Of a stretch of DNA of 40,517 nucleotides, positions 1 to 8,367 are shown piece after piece. Where the stretch lies: contig CANHIS010000024.1 in assembly GCA_947460255.1 (NCBI GenBank), positions 1 to 40,517 of the forward strand, read 5' to 3'. The notes below the pieces were generated by a model, which did no database searches, was not told the origin of the DNA, and worked only from the letters and a program-made list of their open reading frames with translations. A program made the translations under genes and the position numbers. Positions within the stretch are counted from its first letter, which is position 1; every line of letters starts with the position of its first letter. This stretch comes from Bacteroidota bacterium (GTDB taxonomy: Bacteria; Bacteroidota; Bacteroidia; M30B66).

Positions 1-609
1 AACCACCTTTACAAGGATATTCAATTGGTCAACGATAGCGAGGCTGATTGGTTCCATGTTGACGTGATGGACGGAGTGTTTGTTCCCAATATTTCCTTCG
101 GATTTCCTATCATGAAACACTTGAAAAAGTTGGCCACCAAACCTTTGGATGTGCATCTAATGATAGTTCAACCAGATCGATACTTGGAAGAATTCGCGAA
201 AGCTGGTGCTGACATTCTTACCGTACATTATGAGGCTTGTCCGCATATTCACAGAACATTGCAAAGCATTCGTTCTCTTGGGATGAAAGCTGGAGTGGCA
301 ATAAATCCTGGTACACCCGTTGGTATGGTTGAAGACATATTACATGATTCAGATTTATTCTTGATTATGAGTGTGAATCCTGGATTCGGTGGACAAAAAT
401 TTATTCCTCATACATACGATAAAGTTCGTCAGTTGAGATCGATGATTGAAGCAGTTGAAAGCAACGCAATGATTGAAGTAGATGGAGGTGTAGATTTAAC
501 CAATTACCGCGACTTGATAGAGGCGGGAGTTAATGCTATGGTAGCAGGAAATGCAATCTTTGGTGCGAAAGATCCGAAAGCTGCAATCACAGAAATGAAA
601 TCAATCTAG
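1..609 (+). CDS. rpe: Ribulose-phosphate 3-epimerase (5' end cut by window edge)
   Basis: Interconverts ribulose-5-phosphate and xylulose-5-phosphate in the cytosolic pentose phosphate pathway. The frame is open from base 1 and the first visible codons lie before the TTG at 25, so the true start is outside the window; about the first 15-20 residues are probably missing. Visible family motifs are HVDVMDG with a metal or catalytic Asp, VHLMI with a metal His, MSVNPGFGGQ (phosphate-binding loop) and IEVDGG with the second catalytic Asp near the C-terminus. The C-terminal GNAIFG segment is also typical. The ABC permease gene starts 3 bp after the stop, so the two are probably co-transcribed. The family assignment is secure. 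Confidence 0.96.
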   Translation, partial: NHLYKDIQLVNDSEADWFHVDVMDGVFVPNISFGFPIMKHLKKLATKPLDVHLMIVQPDRYLEEFAKAGADILTVHYEACPHIHRTLQSIRSLGMKAGVAINPGTPVGMVEDILHDSDLFLIMSVNPGFGGQKFIPHTYDKVRQLRSMIEAVESNAMIEVDGGVDLTNYRDLIEAGVNAMVAGNAIFGAKDPKAAITEMKSI

Positions 610-612
610 ATT

Positions 613-1857
613 ATGTTGTTTCTCCGTTTGTTTAGTGAGAGTTTCAAGTTTGCGATGGGATCGCTCATCGAGAACAAACTGCGAACTTTTCTATCCTTAC
701 TGGGCATTACGATAGGAATTTTTGCTATCATCTCAGTTTTTACGATGGTTGATTCTATTCGAAACAATATCGATAAAAGCATCTCTTCTTTAGGAGACAA
801 TGTAATCTACATTCAAAAGTGGCCTTGGGAATTTGGTTCTGATTATCCTTGGTGGAAATACATGAATCGTCCAGTTACGCAGTTGGATGAATTGGAAGAA
901 GTTAGGAAGCGTAGTAAATTGGCAGAATTCAGCGCATTTTTAATTCAAGCTCAAGTAACTCTTCGCTACAAATCAACTAGTGCTGAAAATGTTCAGATCA
1001 ACGCCATTTCTGAAGATTACGATAAAATAAAGAATTTCGAATTACAAGAAGGCCGATACTTTACAGACGCTGAGTTGAGAGCAGGAAGAGGTCTTGTTGT
1101 TATTGGTGCACAAGTGGCAGAAAATCTATTTGGAGAATTAAACCCCATCGGAAAAACTGTATTTCTAAGAGGTGATAAGGTTCAAATAATTGGAATATTC
1201 AAAAAGGAAGGTGAAAATATCATTGATTTTGGATTGGATAATGCGGCCATGATTCCATTAAATTTTGCAAGAAGCCGCATCGACATCAGAAATGAGCAAG
1301 TAAATCCATACATTGCTGTAAAAGCACGGGAAGGAATTGAAAATGCTGCATTAAAGGATGAATTAACTGGCATTATGCGAAGTATTAGACGGACATCCCC
1401 TAAGGATGAGGATGATTTTGCCTTGAATGAAACAAAATTGATTTCCAATGGATTTGATCAATTAATTGGTGTGGTAAATATTGCAGGAGGGGTAATTGGA
1501 TTCTTCTCGATTTTGGTTGGTGGCTTTGGAATTGCAAACATTATGTTTGTATCTGTGAAGGAAAGAATTAACATTATTGGAATTCAAAAGTCACTTGGTG
1601 CAAAGAATTACTTTATTCTATTTCAATTTTTGTTTGAGGCTGTTATTTTATCTTTATTAGGAGGAATAATGGGACTCTTACTCATCTTTCTCCTCACACT
1701 TACTCTTTCTGGAGGAATTGATTTCGACATTTCACTGAGCTGGAACAATGTCATTATTGGTCTAATAATTTCCAGTATAATTGGATTAATTTCAGGTATT
1801 GCTCCTGCTATATCTGCATCTAGGCTCAATCCTGTTGATGCAATTCGAGCAAAATAA
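613..1857 (+). CDS. ABC transporter permease, MacB/FtsX type
   Basis: A 414-residue inner-membrane protein with the MacB layout. One N-terminal membrane segment (about residues 24-46, after an LRTFLSLLGITIGI motif) is followed by a roughly 230-residue periplasmic MacB-PCD-like domain, then three C-terminal membrane helices (about 288-312, 335-360 and 375-400) forming the FtsX domain. The EAVILSLLGGIMG and ARLNPVDAIRAK segments are typical of the family. Such permeases work with a separate ATPase in lipoprotein or small-molecule export or mechanotransmission; no ATPase gene is visible nearby. The ATG lies 3 bp after rpe. The substrate cannot be told from sequence. Confidence 0.92.
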   Translation: MLFLRLFSESFKFAMGSLIENKLRTFLSLLGITIGIFAIISVFTMVDSIRNNIDKSISSLGDNVIYIQKWPWEFGSDYPWWKYMNRPVTQLDELEEVRKRSKLAEFSAFLIQAQVTLRYKSTSAENVQINAISEDYDKIKNFELQEGRYFTDAELRAGRGLVVIGAQVAENLFGELNPIGKTVFLRGDKVQIIGIFKKEGENIIDFGLDNAAMIPLNFARSRIDIRNEQVNPYIAVKAREGIENAALKDELTGIMRSIRRTSPKDEDDFALNETKLISNGFDQLIGVVNIAGGVIGFFSILVGGFGIANIMFVSVKERINIIGIQKSLGAKNYFILFQFLFEAVILSLLGGIMGLLLIFLLTLTLSGGIDFDISLSWNNVIIGLIISSIIGLISGIAPAISASRLNPVDAIRAK

Positions 1858-1904
1858 TTCACCGAAAATCCTTATTTCTTTATAAACCTAAGTCGATCTT
1901 TCAG

Positions 1905-2381
1905 TTGAAAAACGCACAAATCCCTAAATACATTGCTGCACTTAGTTTGATTATTCCAATCGTGGTTGGGGTGGCTTTGTATTTGCTTTTTGATCAATTA
2001 GATCCCATTCGAGTTACCGACATGCTTTGGTTTTCGATCACCCTGCTTATTTTAATCACTTTGGTTTTGTGGATGCCGCTCTTCCATATCTTGTTTCGAT
2101 TACCTGACGGTATCATAAAAAACGAATTGATTAGAGTGGGCTTTTATATTGTCTTAATGACATTTAGCATTCCATTGTTTTGGCTCACCTATAAAATGCT
2201 ATTAAGCAAGGATTATCTTTTACTTCTAACTGGTGCAATAGCTATTTTATTTAATCAACTGATTAAAATATTTGCCAAAAGAAATCAATGGGACTTTAAT
2301 TTAATCCACTTTGATTTCAGCTATTGGATTTTATGCTATCAATTACTGATGTGTTGTGTTTTATACAATTTAATTGGATAA
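1905..2381 (+). CDS. Hypothetical integral membrane protein
   Basis: I do not recognise this 158-residue protein. It is strongly hydrophobic, with about five predicted membrane helices (near residues 8-28, 38-62, 75-96, 103-122 and 138-157) and a short soluble loop (KIFAKRNQWDFNLIHFDF) before the last helix. The start used is a TTG 47 bp after the upstream permease stop; the frame has no ATG near the start and stays open further upstream, so the start is uncertain. It probably belongs to the rpe/ABC-permease transcription unit. No catalytic motif was seen. Confidence 0.7.
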   Translation: MKNAQIPKYIAALSLIIPIVVGVALYLLFDQLDPIRVTDMLWFSITLLILITLVLWMPLFHILFRLPDGIIKNELIRVGFYIVLMTFSIPLFWLTYKMLLSKDYLLLLTGAIAILFNQLIKIFAKRNQWDFNLIHFDFSYWILCYQLLMCCVLYNLIG

Positions 2382-2472
2382 GAAAAATTGAATTGAATAA
2401 ACCAATTCTTTCGAAATGCTATTAATTAGGGTTGTTATTTTTCCTTTCAAAAACGAAAAGGATTAGATTAAC

Positions 2473-5163
2473 CTATCGAATAACCTGAATTCGACCTGTA
2501 TAGTTTTTAGTTTCACAGGTAGTCTCAATCTTAACTTTATATACATACATTCCTTCAGGGACAAACTCACCATTCAGTTTGCCATTCCAGCCTTGATTTG
2601 TATCCGACCAGCTAAAAATTAAATCCCCCCAGCGGCTGTAAATTTCTGCATCTAATTTGGGATTTCCTGCTGTGTATAAACGGAATTCAGAATTGATTTG
2701 ATCTTCATTTGGTGTAAAGCAATTGGGAATATAAACTGGTTCATTTTCTAGAATGATCAAAGGAATTGAGTCTGTTGCCACTTCAGCATCGCAGCCGTTT
2801 AAGACGCATCTTAAAACAAGGCCGTTCATATCGGATGTAGATTCTATGGAGAGATCAGGAGATTCAACACCTGTAAATCCTGTAAGATTAAGCGGAACAA
2901 AATCACCTGAAGCGTCCAACACTTCCCATTGATACTCAATTCCTACGCCTTTTGATAGAACTTGTAACAAGAATGAGCTACCAGAGCATATTGGGGTTAC
3001 AATGGGCTGGGCTAATAAAACAGGAAGCCCATTCACAGTAAGTGTTAGAATAGTGCTGAACAAGGTTGTGCATTCTCCTTCTACTACACAGCGCAATTTA
3101 GCGAAGTGCCATGAAGCTGGCATGTTGGTTATCAACAAATTGGAGGTGTTTTCACCATTTACTCCAACGGTATTGAGTAAAGGCTGGAAACCTGAGCCAG
3201 TATTCAATTCCCATTGATAAGTACTTGCATTTTCAGCTTGAATGGATATCAACAATGATTCTCCTTCACAGCTTGTTGCCAGCGCCGGAATAGGTTCTAT
3301 GGTTAATTCGGGCAATAAATTGAGAGATGCATTGGAACTGATAAGTTCTTGGCCGCATCCTGATGCTTTTACACGAAAAATCCAATCCTGCATAGAATCA
3401 GTTACAGGGTTTATCGTGAGTATTGAACTACTAGAACCATTGTATGGAGCGTTACTTGGAGCGTTTTGAAAAGTCATTCCGCCATCATTGCTGTATTCCC
3501 ATTGCCAAATGTCTGAATCTGTTGCTGCTGATTCAAACTGTACTGAATTTCCAATGCAGGCTTCAGCATTGATCGGTTGTTGCGTGAAGACTGGAAAATT
3601 CTGCACTGATAATATAGCAGGAGTAGATTGAACAGGAATTCCACAAGTACCACTAACTACACATTGAAACAAAGCGTTATCTAATCCGGCAGTAACGCCT
3701 GAAAGCAACAAAGAATCTGTATTTACTTGACTATAAATGACGCCATTTACAAGTGGTGTATATGTGTTTCCACCGTCATTACTTATCTGCCACTGATAGG
3801 ATAAGCCAAGCCCCTCAGCATCGAAGTTGAATGCTGTATTTGCACCAAGACAAATTGACTGAGCTATAGGTTGGTTAAGAATTGATGGTCCAGGATTGTG
3901 GTTGATGTTTACTTCATTGGTGATTATTTCGGCACTGCAATTTGCCCAAAGCAAGCATCGATAAACACGACTTCCTGCGACAGTTGATGCACCATTGAGG
4001 TTTAAGTTGGACGTTTGAGTACCAGCAATTCCCAAATTGATATTGTCGGTTAAATTCACCCAAGCACCTCCAACAAATTCTTGCCATTGATAATTTGTGG
4101 CTTCTGGCGAGATTACAGTTAATGTGGTTGGAGCATTTTCACACAAATCCTGATTGATTGGTTGTTGGGTGATAGTGACCAATTGACCAGCCGTAATCTC
4201 AGCGGGATCGCTAATAAACTGTCCGCCACAACCAGAAATCACAACTTGGTAAAGATTTCCAATAAAACTGTTTGGGGCATTGACTAAGTTAAGCGTTGGT
4301 GTTGTACTTCCACTATAAATGGCTGAATTGGTAACATTGCTAAAAGTTGCTCCTCCGTTAGTACTGACTTGCCATTGATAAGTAACGGTGGTAATTGGAT
4401 TTCCGACACTAAATGAGATGTTTTGATTGGCGCACCAAGTTGTATCTGACGGTTGAGTTTGATTATCGGTAAAATTGTTGATGCAAACCGTATGGCTATT
4501 ATTAAATCCTCCAGTTGCAGATGTAAATCCCCAATAAACCATAGAATTTCCGTCGAAAATAGAATTTATGATATCGCCGGTATAGGAAGTTCTAAGTGTA
4601 TTATTAAAATAAACATCTAAGGTTTGTATAGCAGCCTGCCAATGGATTCGAACGGCATAATTGAGTCCGTTTTCGATATCTCCACAATTTGTTAGGGCGC
4701 AAACTGGCGGAGATAAAGAGGTTGGTCCGGTGTGAAACAGAACACCATCGCTTAAGATCCCGATATGATCCTCGGTAAGATCGTCGTTATCAGGATTGAG
4801 AAATGTATCAAATTCTATAAACAGAGATGGATTTACACCTTCGATACCCATTCCTCCACCTGTTGACCCCACATTGGTGCAAAGATTTTGAAGAGCGAAT
4901 ACAATTCCATCAGCACCAAAATCATTGAAGCCAAAATTAAGGTCTGCTGTGAGGTCGAAATCTTGATTAAGATCAGCTTGCCATCTATACCAAACAGCTC
5001 CGAAAGAAGTATTTTGGGCTTGGGTTAGTCGAAAGCAATTGTTACCTAAATCCGCCTGACCTCCATTTCCAATTAATTGAAAATCGCCTTGTGCACGAAG
5101 TAAACCGCATAGCTGAAAAAGCATTATTGCGGTTAGGAGGCAGATTCGTAAAGTTGGAAACAT
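2473..5163 (-). CDS. Secreted L-type lectin protein with Ig-like repeats and T9SS type B sorting domain
   Basis: An 896-residue predicted surface or secreted protein. A signal peptide (about 1-24, ending LLRAQ) precedes a legume/L-type lectin-like domain at about 25-235, recognised by FGADGIVFALQN, an EFDTFLNPDNDD segment and HIGI. Six Ig-like repeats of roughly 95 residues follow; each has an early Cys, a YQW motif and a late Cys. The last about 85 residues (YIPNCFTPNEDQIN, then RWGDLIF, then EGMYVYKVKI) are a gliding-motility-associated C-terminal domain, the type B signal for type IX secretion. The lectin domain suggests carbohydrate binding; the ligand is unknown. It has its own likely promoter at 5185-5215. 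Confidence 0.9.
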   Translation of the reverse strand: MFPTLRICLLTAIMLFQLCGLLRAQGDFQLIGNGGQADLGNNCFRLTQAQNTSFGAVWYRWQADLNQDFDLTADLNFGFNDFGADGIVFALQNLCTNVGSTGGGMGIEGVNPSLFIEFDTFLNPDNDDLTEDHIGILSDGVLFHTGPTSLSPPVCALTNCGDIENGLNYAVRIHWQAAIQTLDVYFNNTLRTSYTGDIINSIFDGNSMVYWGFTSATGGFNNSHTVCINNFTDNQTQPSDTTWCANQNISFSVGNPITTVTYQWQVSTNGGATFSNVTNSAIYSGSTTPTLNLVNAPNSFIGNLYQVVISGCGGQFISDPAEITAGQLVTITQQPINQDLCENAPTTLTVISPEATNYQWQEFVGGAWVNLTDNINLGIAGTQTSNLNLNGASTVAGSRVYRCLLWANCSAEIITNEVNINHNPGPSILNQPIAQSICLGANTAFNFDAEGLGLSYQWQISNDGGNTYTPLVNGVIYSQVNTDSLLLSGVTAGLDNALFQCVVSGTCGIPVQSTPAILSVQNFPVFTQQPINAEACIGNSVQFESAATDSDIWQWEYSNDGGMTFQNAPSNAPYNGSSSSILTINPVTDSMQDWIFRVKASGCGQELISSNASLNLLPELTIEPIPALATSCEGESLLISIQAENASTYQWELNTGSGFQPLLNTVGVNGENTSNLLITNMPASWHFAKLRCVVEGECTTLFSTILTLTVNGLPVLLAQPIVTPICSGSSFLLQVLSKGVGIEYQWEVLDASGDFVPLNLTGFTGVESPDLSIESTSDMNGLVLRCVLNGCDAEVATDSIPLIILENEPVYIPNCFTPNEDQINSEFRLYTAGNPKLDAEIYSRWGDLIFSWSDTNQGWNGKLNGEFVPEGMYVYKVKIETTCETKNYTGRIQVIR

Positions 5164-5184
5164 AGATTTTTCTCGAAGGCGATT

Positions 5185-5215
5185 CGAAGATATGAAATTG
5201 ATGGCAAGTCACAAA
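5185..5215 (-). promoter_or_regulatory. Predicted Bacteroidota promoter of the lectin gene
   Basis: On the minus strand a TTTG (5215-5212) is followed after exactly 19 nt by TATCTTCG (5192-5185). This matches the Bacteroidota TTTG-N19-TAnnTTTG consensus at 11 of 12 defined or near-defined positions. The gene starts 21 nt downstream, giving a leader of about 15 nt. Predicted only. Confidence 0.5.
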
Positions 5216-5421
5216 AATGACATGCGTGAATTCGTCTTAAATGCCTCTTCAAAACAAAAACGACAAATTAAATTCTAGAAACACCAAGTAATTGAATTTG
5301 ATATCGGGCTAATTGAATTATTTAAGTCAAATTGAATAGCTAATTGTGCCTAGGATTGATGAATTAATTTAATACATGATGATACATTTATAGGAAATTG
5401 ATTTATATAAATCGAAATGCT

Positions 5422-5483
5422 GCGGCAGCGATTGCAGCGGGTAGCGCCCGAAGGGACTACAAGCGTAAAGCGCGAAAGCCGCC
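5422..5483 (-). repeat. REP-like structured intergenic repeat, copy 1
   Basis: A GC-rich 62-bp element in AT-rich surroundings. The ends pair (GCGGC at 5422-5426 with GCCGC at 5478-5482), and an internal hairpin GTAG...CTAC (5441-5444 with 5457-5460) encloses CCC-gaa-GGG. Copy 2 at 8299-8359 matches at about 52 of 62 positions, and a diverged relative lies at 28787-28872. It starts 43 bp after the stop of the minus-strand gene at 5526, and is given in that gene's direction. Confidence 0.8.
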
Positions 5484-5525
5484 CAAATTTTTTAAACGTT
5501 AAGCAATCCCAAATGATTATCTCCC

Positions 5526-5756
5526 CTACTCTTTCCAAGGATTGGCAGCATGCATGGATCTAAATGCAGCAGCTACCTCAACAAGAAATTCATCGGTGAC
5601 TTTAGATTTTAGTCCGACGAGACCTTCAACCTCCATTTCATCCACTTTGTAGGTTTGTTCGTAAGGCCCAGCTTCGAATTTCACCATATATTTTCCATTC
5701 ATTTGAAAAATGGAAATTTTCAATTGTGGATGAGGAATGGTATCTATGATGCGCAT
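5526..5756 (-). CDS. Small conserved hypothetical protein downstream of tyrS
   Basis: A 76-residue soluble, acidic protein that I cannot assign to a named family. It begins with an alternating hydrophobic pattern (KISIFQMNGKYMVKFEAG) suggesting a small beta-sheet, followed by an amphipathic helix (DEFLVEVAAAFRSMHAANPW). The ATG is 3 bp after the tyrS stop, so it is almost certainly co-transcribed and perhaps translationally coupled. No signal peptide or membrane segment. Coding-type composition and tight spacing make it a real gene; function unknown. Confidence 0.75.
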   Translation of the reverse strand: MRIIDTIPHPQLKISIFQMNGKYMVKFEAGPYEQTYKVDEMEVEGLVGLKSKVTDEFLVEVAAAFRSMHAANPWKE

Positions 5757-5759
5757 AAA

Positions 5760-7028
5760 CTAGGAGAAATTAATTAAATAATAATTCTTTTTCCCTTTTT
5801 GAATGAGCATGTATTTCTTAGCGATTAAGGCTGATTCTGTAAGTATTCCAGCGGCATCTGCGTACTTTTCTTTATTAATTGAAAGTGCATTTTGCTGAAT
5901 CATTTTTCGTGCATCTCCTTTAGAATCGAATACTTGTGTATTAACGGCCAATAAATCGAGAATATTAATTCCTGATTTAAGAAGATTTAATTCAACTGAA
6001 AATCTAGGTACGCTTTCGAACACTTGTAAGAGCGTATTTTCGCTCATTGCTTCAAGTTGCTCGCGGGTTCCACTTCCAAACAAAATCGAAGTTGCTGCAA
6101 TGGCTGCTTGATATTCCTCTTCACCGTGAACAAGAGTTGTAATTTCTTGTCCGAGGCGTTTTTGCAAACTCCTAGCAGCAGGATTCACGCGATGTTCCTC
6201 GATGAGACTTTCGATTGTTTCTTGATCGAGAAAAGTGAATATTTTGATGTATTTCTCAGCGTCTTCATCAGAAGTATTTAGCCAGAACTGATAGAATTGG
6301 TAAGGGCTTGTGAGTTTTGCATCGAGCCACACATTCCCTTGTTCTGTTTTACCGAATTTGGAACCGTCGGCTTTGGTCACAAGTGGAACTGTTAAAGCAA
6401 ATGCTTCTCCGCCTCCAATTCGTCGGATGAGCTCAGTACCAGTTACGATATTTCCCCATTGATCGGAGCCTCCAAGCTGGAGTTTGGCCTTTTTATTTTT
6501 CCATAACCAATAGAAATCGTACCCTTGAATGAGTTGGTAACTGAATTCTGTAAATGAAATTCCTGTTTCAAGTCGTTTCTTCACAGAGTCCTTAGCCATC
6601 ATGTAGTTTACGCTGATGTGCTTACCTACTTCGCGCATGAAACCTAAGAACGAAAAATCTTTAAACCAGTCGTAATTGTTGACCAACTCAGCACCTTGAT
6701 TAAAATCGATGAATTTGCGAAGTTGAGATTCGATGCCAGCTACGTTTTTCTGTAAGGTTTCTTCGCTTAGCATCTTTCGTTCTTCTGATTTGAAAGAAGG
6801 GTCGCCAATCATACCGGTAGCTCCGCCAACGAGGGCGATTGGTGTATGTCCGTGGCGCTGAAGGTGCATCAACAAGATTATCTGCACCATCGAACCAATA
6901 TGGAGCGATTCTGCAGTTGGGTCAAAACCAATATATGCGGCTACTTTTTCTTTAGAAAGGAGTTCTTCAGTGCCTGGGATCATATCGTGGAGCAGACCTC
7001 TCCAGCGTAATTCTTCTACAAAATTCAT
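5760..7028 (-). CDS. tyrS: Tyrosyl-tRNA synthetase
   Basis: Charges tRNA-Tyr with tyrosine in the cytosol. At 422 residues it has the usual bacterial class I TyrRS length. The HIGH-type motif is HIGS (43-46) after FDPTAESL. The tyrosine-binding region includes [13 protein letters not shown] and LGGSDQWGN (185-193). The KMSKS-type loop is KFGKT (224-228), the variant used by the KFGKS-type subgroup. A C-terminal S4-like RNA-binding domain spans about 350-422. The small gene at 5526-5756 follows in the same unit. A -7-like TAATTTTG lies only 4 nt before the ATG. Confidence 0.97.
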   Translation of the reverse strand: MNFVEELRWRGLLHDMIPGTEELLSKEKVAAYIGFDPTAESLHIGSMVQIILLMHLQRHGHTPIALVGGATGMIGDPSFKSEERKMLSEETLQKNVAGIESQLRKFIDFNQGAELVNNYDWFKDFSFLGFMREVGKHISVNYMMAKDSVKKRLETGISFTEFSYQLIQGYDFYWLWKNKKAKLQLGGSDQWGNIVTGTELIRRIGGGEAFALTVPLVTKADGSKFGKTEQGNVWLDAKLTSPYQFYQFWLNTSDEDAEKYIKIFTFLDQETIESLIEEHRVNPAARSLQKRLGQEITTLVHGEEEYQAAIAATSILFGSGTREQLEAMSENTLLQVFESVPRFSVELNLLKSGINILDLLAVNTQVFDSKGDARKMIQQNALSINKEKYADAAGILTESALIAKKYMLIQKGKKNYYLINFS

Positions 7029-7032
7029 GGGG

Positions 7033-7040
7033 CAAAATTA
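7033..7040 (-). promoter_or_regulatory. Candidate -7 element for tyrS
   Basis: TAATTTTG on the minus strand fits the Bacteroidota -7 consensus TAnnTTTG. It ends just 4 nt before the tyrS ATG, so the transcript would be leaderless or nearly so. No good TTTG lies 19-21 nt upstream, which lowers confidence. Confidence 0.35.
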
Positions 7041-7092
7041 ACCGTAATTATGAGATTATCTTTATTCTGAGTGCTAAGCAGAGTTCGAAAAA

Positions 7093-7584
7093 TTATTTCA
7101 TGCCCTTTTTCTTTCGTTCGGCCTGAATTTCCTCAGCACGTTTTAAAATGAGAATAGAGCGTTTAATGCGCACGTCGACAGATTTAGCAGAGTTTACATA
7201 GTGTAGTAAACTGCGTTTCATTCCAGGGTTTAGAGCTTCCCAAATTTTACGACCATCTTCGTCTTGTTCGAGGAGTGCTTCCATTTCTTCGGGTAACTCA
7301 TAACCATAAGTGGTTAGATCTGCTTCCATTGTAACCTCAACAAGATCGTTATGAATGGCCTTGATTTTCTTCAAAGTAGCCTTTCCCATTTGGATGAGGT
7401 AGTATCCATCTTTTCGCCGGAGCACTCCTCCATGAAAAGTGGCATCGTGGATAGTAATTATTGCTCTTGCTGGAAATTTATCGAAAAGAGACTCAGCAAT
7501 TTCTATGGGAACTTCTATGAAATGCAGCGAAAGAGATCCATCGCCTTGAAAGATGTGAGTTTTAAAGGTGAAAGGTTGCTTCAT
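7093..7584 (-). CDS. DUF1905 / YdeI-OmdA-like protein
   Basis: A 163-residue soluble protein with two parts: an N-terminal DUF1905-type beta-barrel domain (about 1-90, with IPIEIAE-like and GVLRRKDGYYLIQMGK strands) and a C-terminal helical segment (LNPGMKRSLLHYVNSAKSVDVRIKR broken into helices, about 115-163) typical of the bacteriocin-protection YdeI/OmpD-associated family. That family's biochemical role is unclear; E. coli YdeI was linked to peptide resistance. Stops 64 bp before the tyrS start, on the same strand, but tyrS has its own possible promoter. No export signal. Confidence 0.82.
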   Translation of the reverse strand: MKQPFTFKTHIFQGDGSLSLHFIEVPIEIAESLFDKFPARAIITIHDATFHGGVLRRKDGYYLIQMGKATLKKIKAIHNDLVEVTMEADLTTYGYELPEEMEALLEQDEDGRKIWEALNPGMKRSLLHYVNSAKSVDVRIKRSILILKRAEEIQAERKKKGMK

Positions 7585-8367
7585 TTATTGTCTACGCTTT
7601 AATATGATACATTTAAGGAATTCGATAAATGTTCTTCGTGCAAAGCAAAAGAACATTATTGTGCCTAAAAAATGTTCGAGGAAAAAATTTAAGCAAACGC
7701 AGCGATACGGCATGCCATTTTACTTTGAAATACCAAAACTTATACATACGTCACATTATCAATATATTAACTCTATTTAACAATAAAAAAAATTACAGTT
7801 TCGCAATTTATTGATTATCCGACATATGCAGCTGACGTTTACATAACAACTACTTTAAAGTGAATTTATGATTTTTAAAATCTTTATAAACAACGAATTA
7901 ACTGCGTGTAAAAATGAAACGTGTATAAACGATTAACGCCGTTTAACTCGAAATTATTTATTTACTTCGTCCTGGGGAGGAGGTTGGAGGCCCCCATAAA
8001 AAGTTAAATTTTTCGTGTTTAATTTACTTCATTATTGCCACTTAAAACACCGCCATTAGCTTCATTTTTAATGACAATCTAAGTTTTTCAATAAGCATAA
8101 TTTTTTTTAACCGATCTCTTGGATGAATTTTAAACTTTAATCTTTACAACTTAGCTTCAGTTAAGCAATGGCCCCAATTCATTCCCCACGAAAATTTGAT
8201 GTTTACCTAAATTGGATGCACATTAAAGTGCAGTAAACGCATCTAGACCTGATTAAGCATTTACCTCAACAAAACCCAAATGATAAATTAATTTGTGAGC
8301 GGCAGCGATTGAGGCAAGTAGCGCCCGGAGGGACTACAGCCGAAAGCGCGATTGCCGCCAAAATAAT
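7585..8367. other. Long AT-rich intergenic region
   Basis: 783 bp with no supported gene. It is very AT-rich, with many stops in all frames. Contents seen: a 9-bp inverted repeat (7628-7636 with 7649-7657, loop of 12) 44 bp upstream of the DUF1905 gene; an isolated GC-rich patch at about 7971-7995; and the REP-like copy 2 at 8299-8359 beside the adhesin stop codon. Small ORFs at 7568-7814 look like chance. Confidence 0.65.
8299..8359 (-). repeat. REP-like structured intergenic repeat, copy 2
   Basis: A 61-bp homologue of the element at 5422-5483, with 9 mismatches and one gap by hand alignment. The GCGGC/GCCGC ends and the GTAG...CTAC hairpin with its CCC/GGG core are both kept. It begins 8 bp beyond the adhesin stop codon, in the same orientation relative to the upstream gene as copy 1. 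Confidence 0.8.

Larger units (their letters stand above)
5164..5525. other. Intergenic region between lectin gene and the tyrS-linked gene
   Basis: 362 bp without a supported gene. It holds the lectin promoter next to 5163, an AT-rich stretch with several TAATTGAAT-like runs (about 5287-5345), and a GC-rich REP-like element at 5422-5483 close to the 3' end of the small gene at 5526. A 62-codon minus-strand ORF over the repeat is not credible. Confidence 0.7.

Noticed and set aside
2390-2430. Weak hairpin GAATTG/CAATTC between convergent genes at 2381 and 2473
   Set aside because: Only six AT-rich pairs and no proper T tract, so not called as a terminator.
5350-5538. 62-codon minus-strand ORF
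   Set aside because: It runs across the REP-like element, has basic, Cys-rich random composition and overlaps the end of the tyrS-linked gene.
7568-7814. Two small plus-strand ORFs
   Set aside because: They begin inside or just beside the DUF1905 gene and cover AT-rich intergenic DNA with no protein-like composition.
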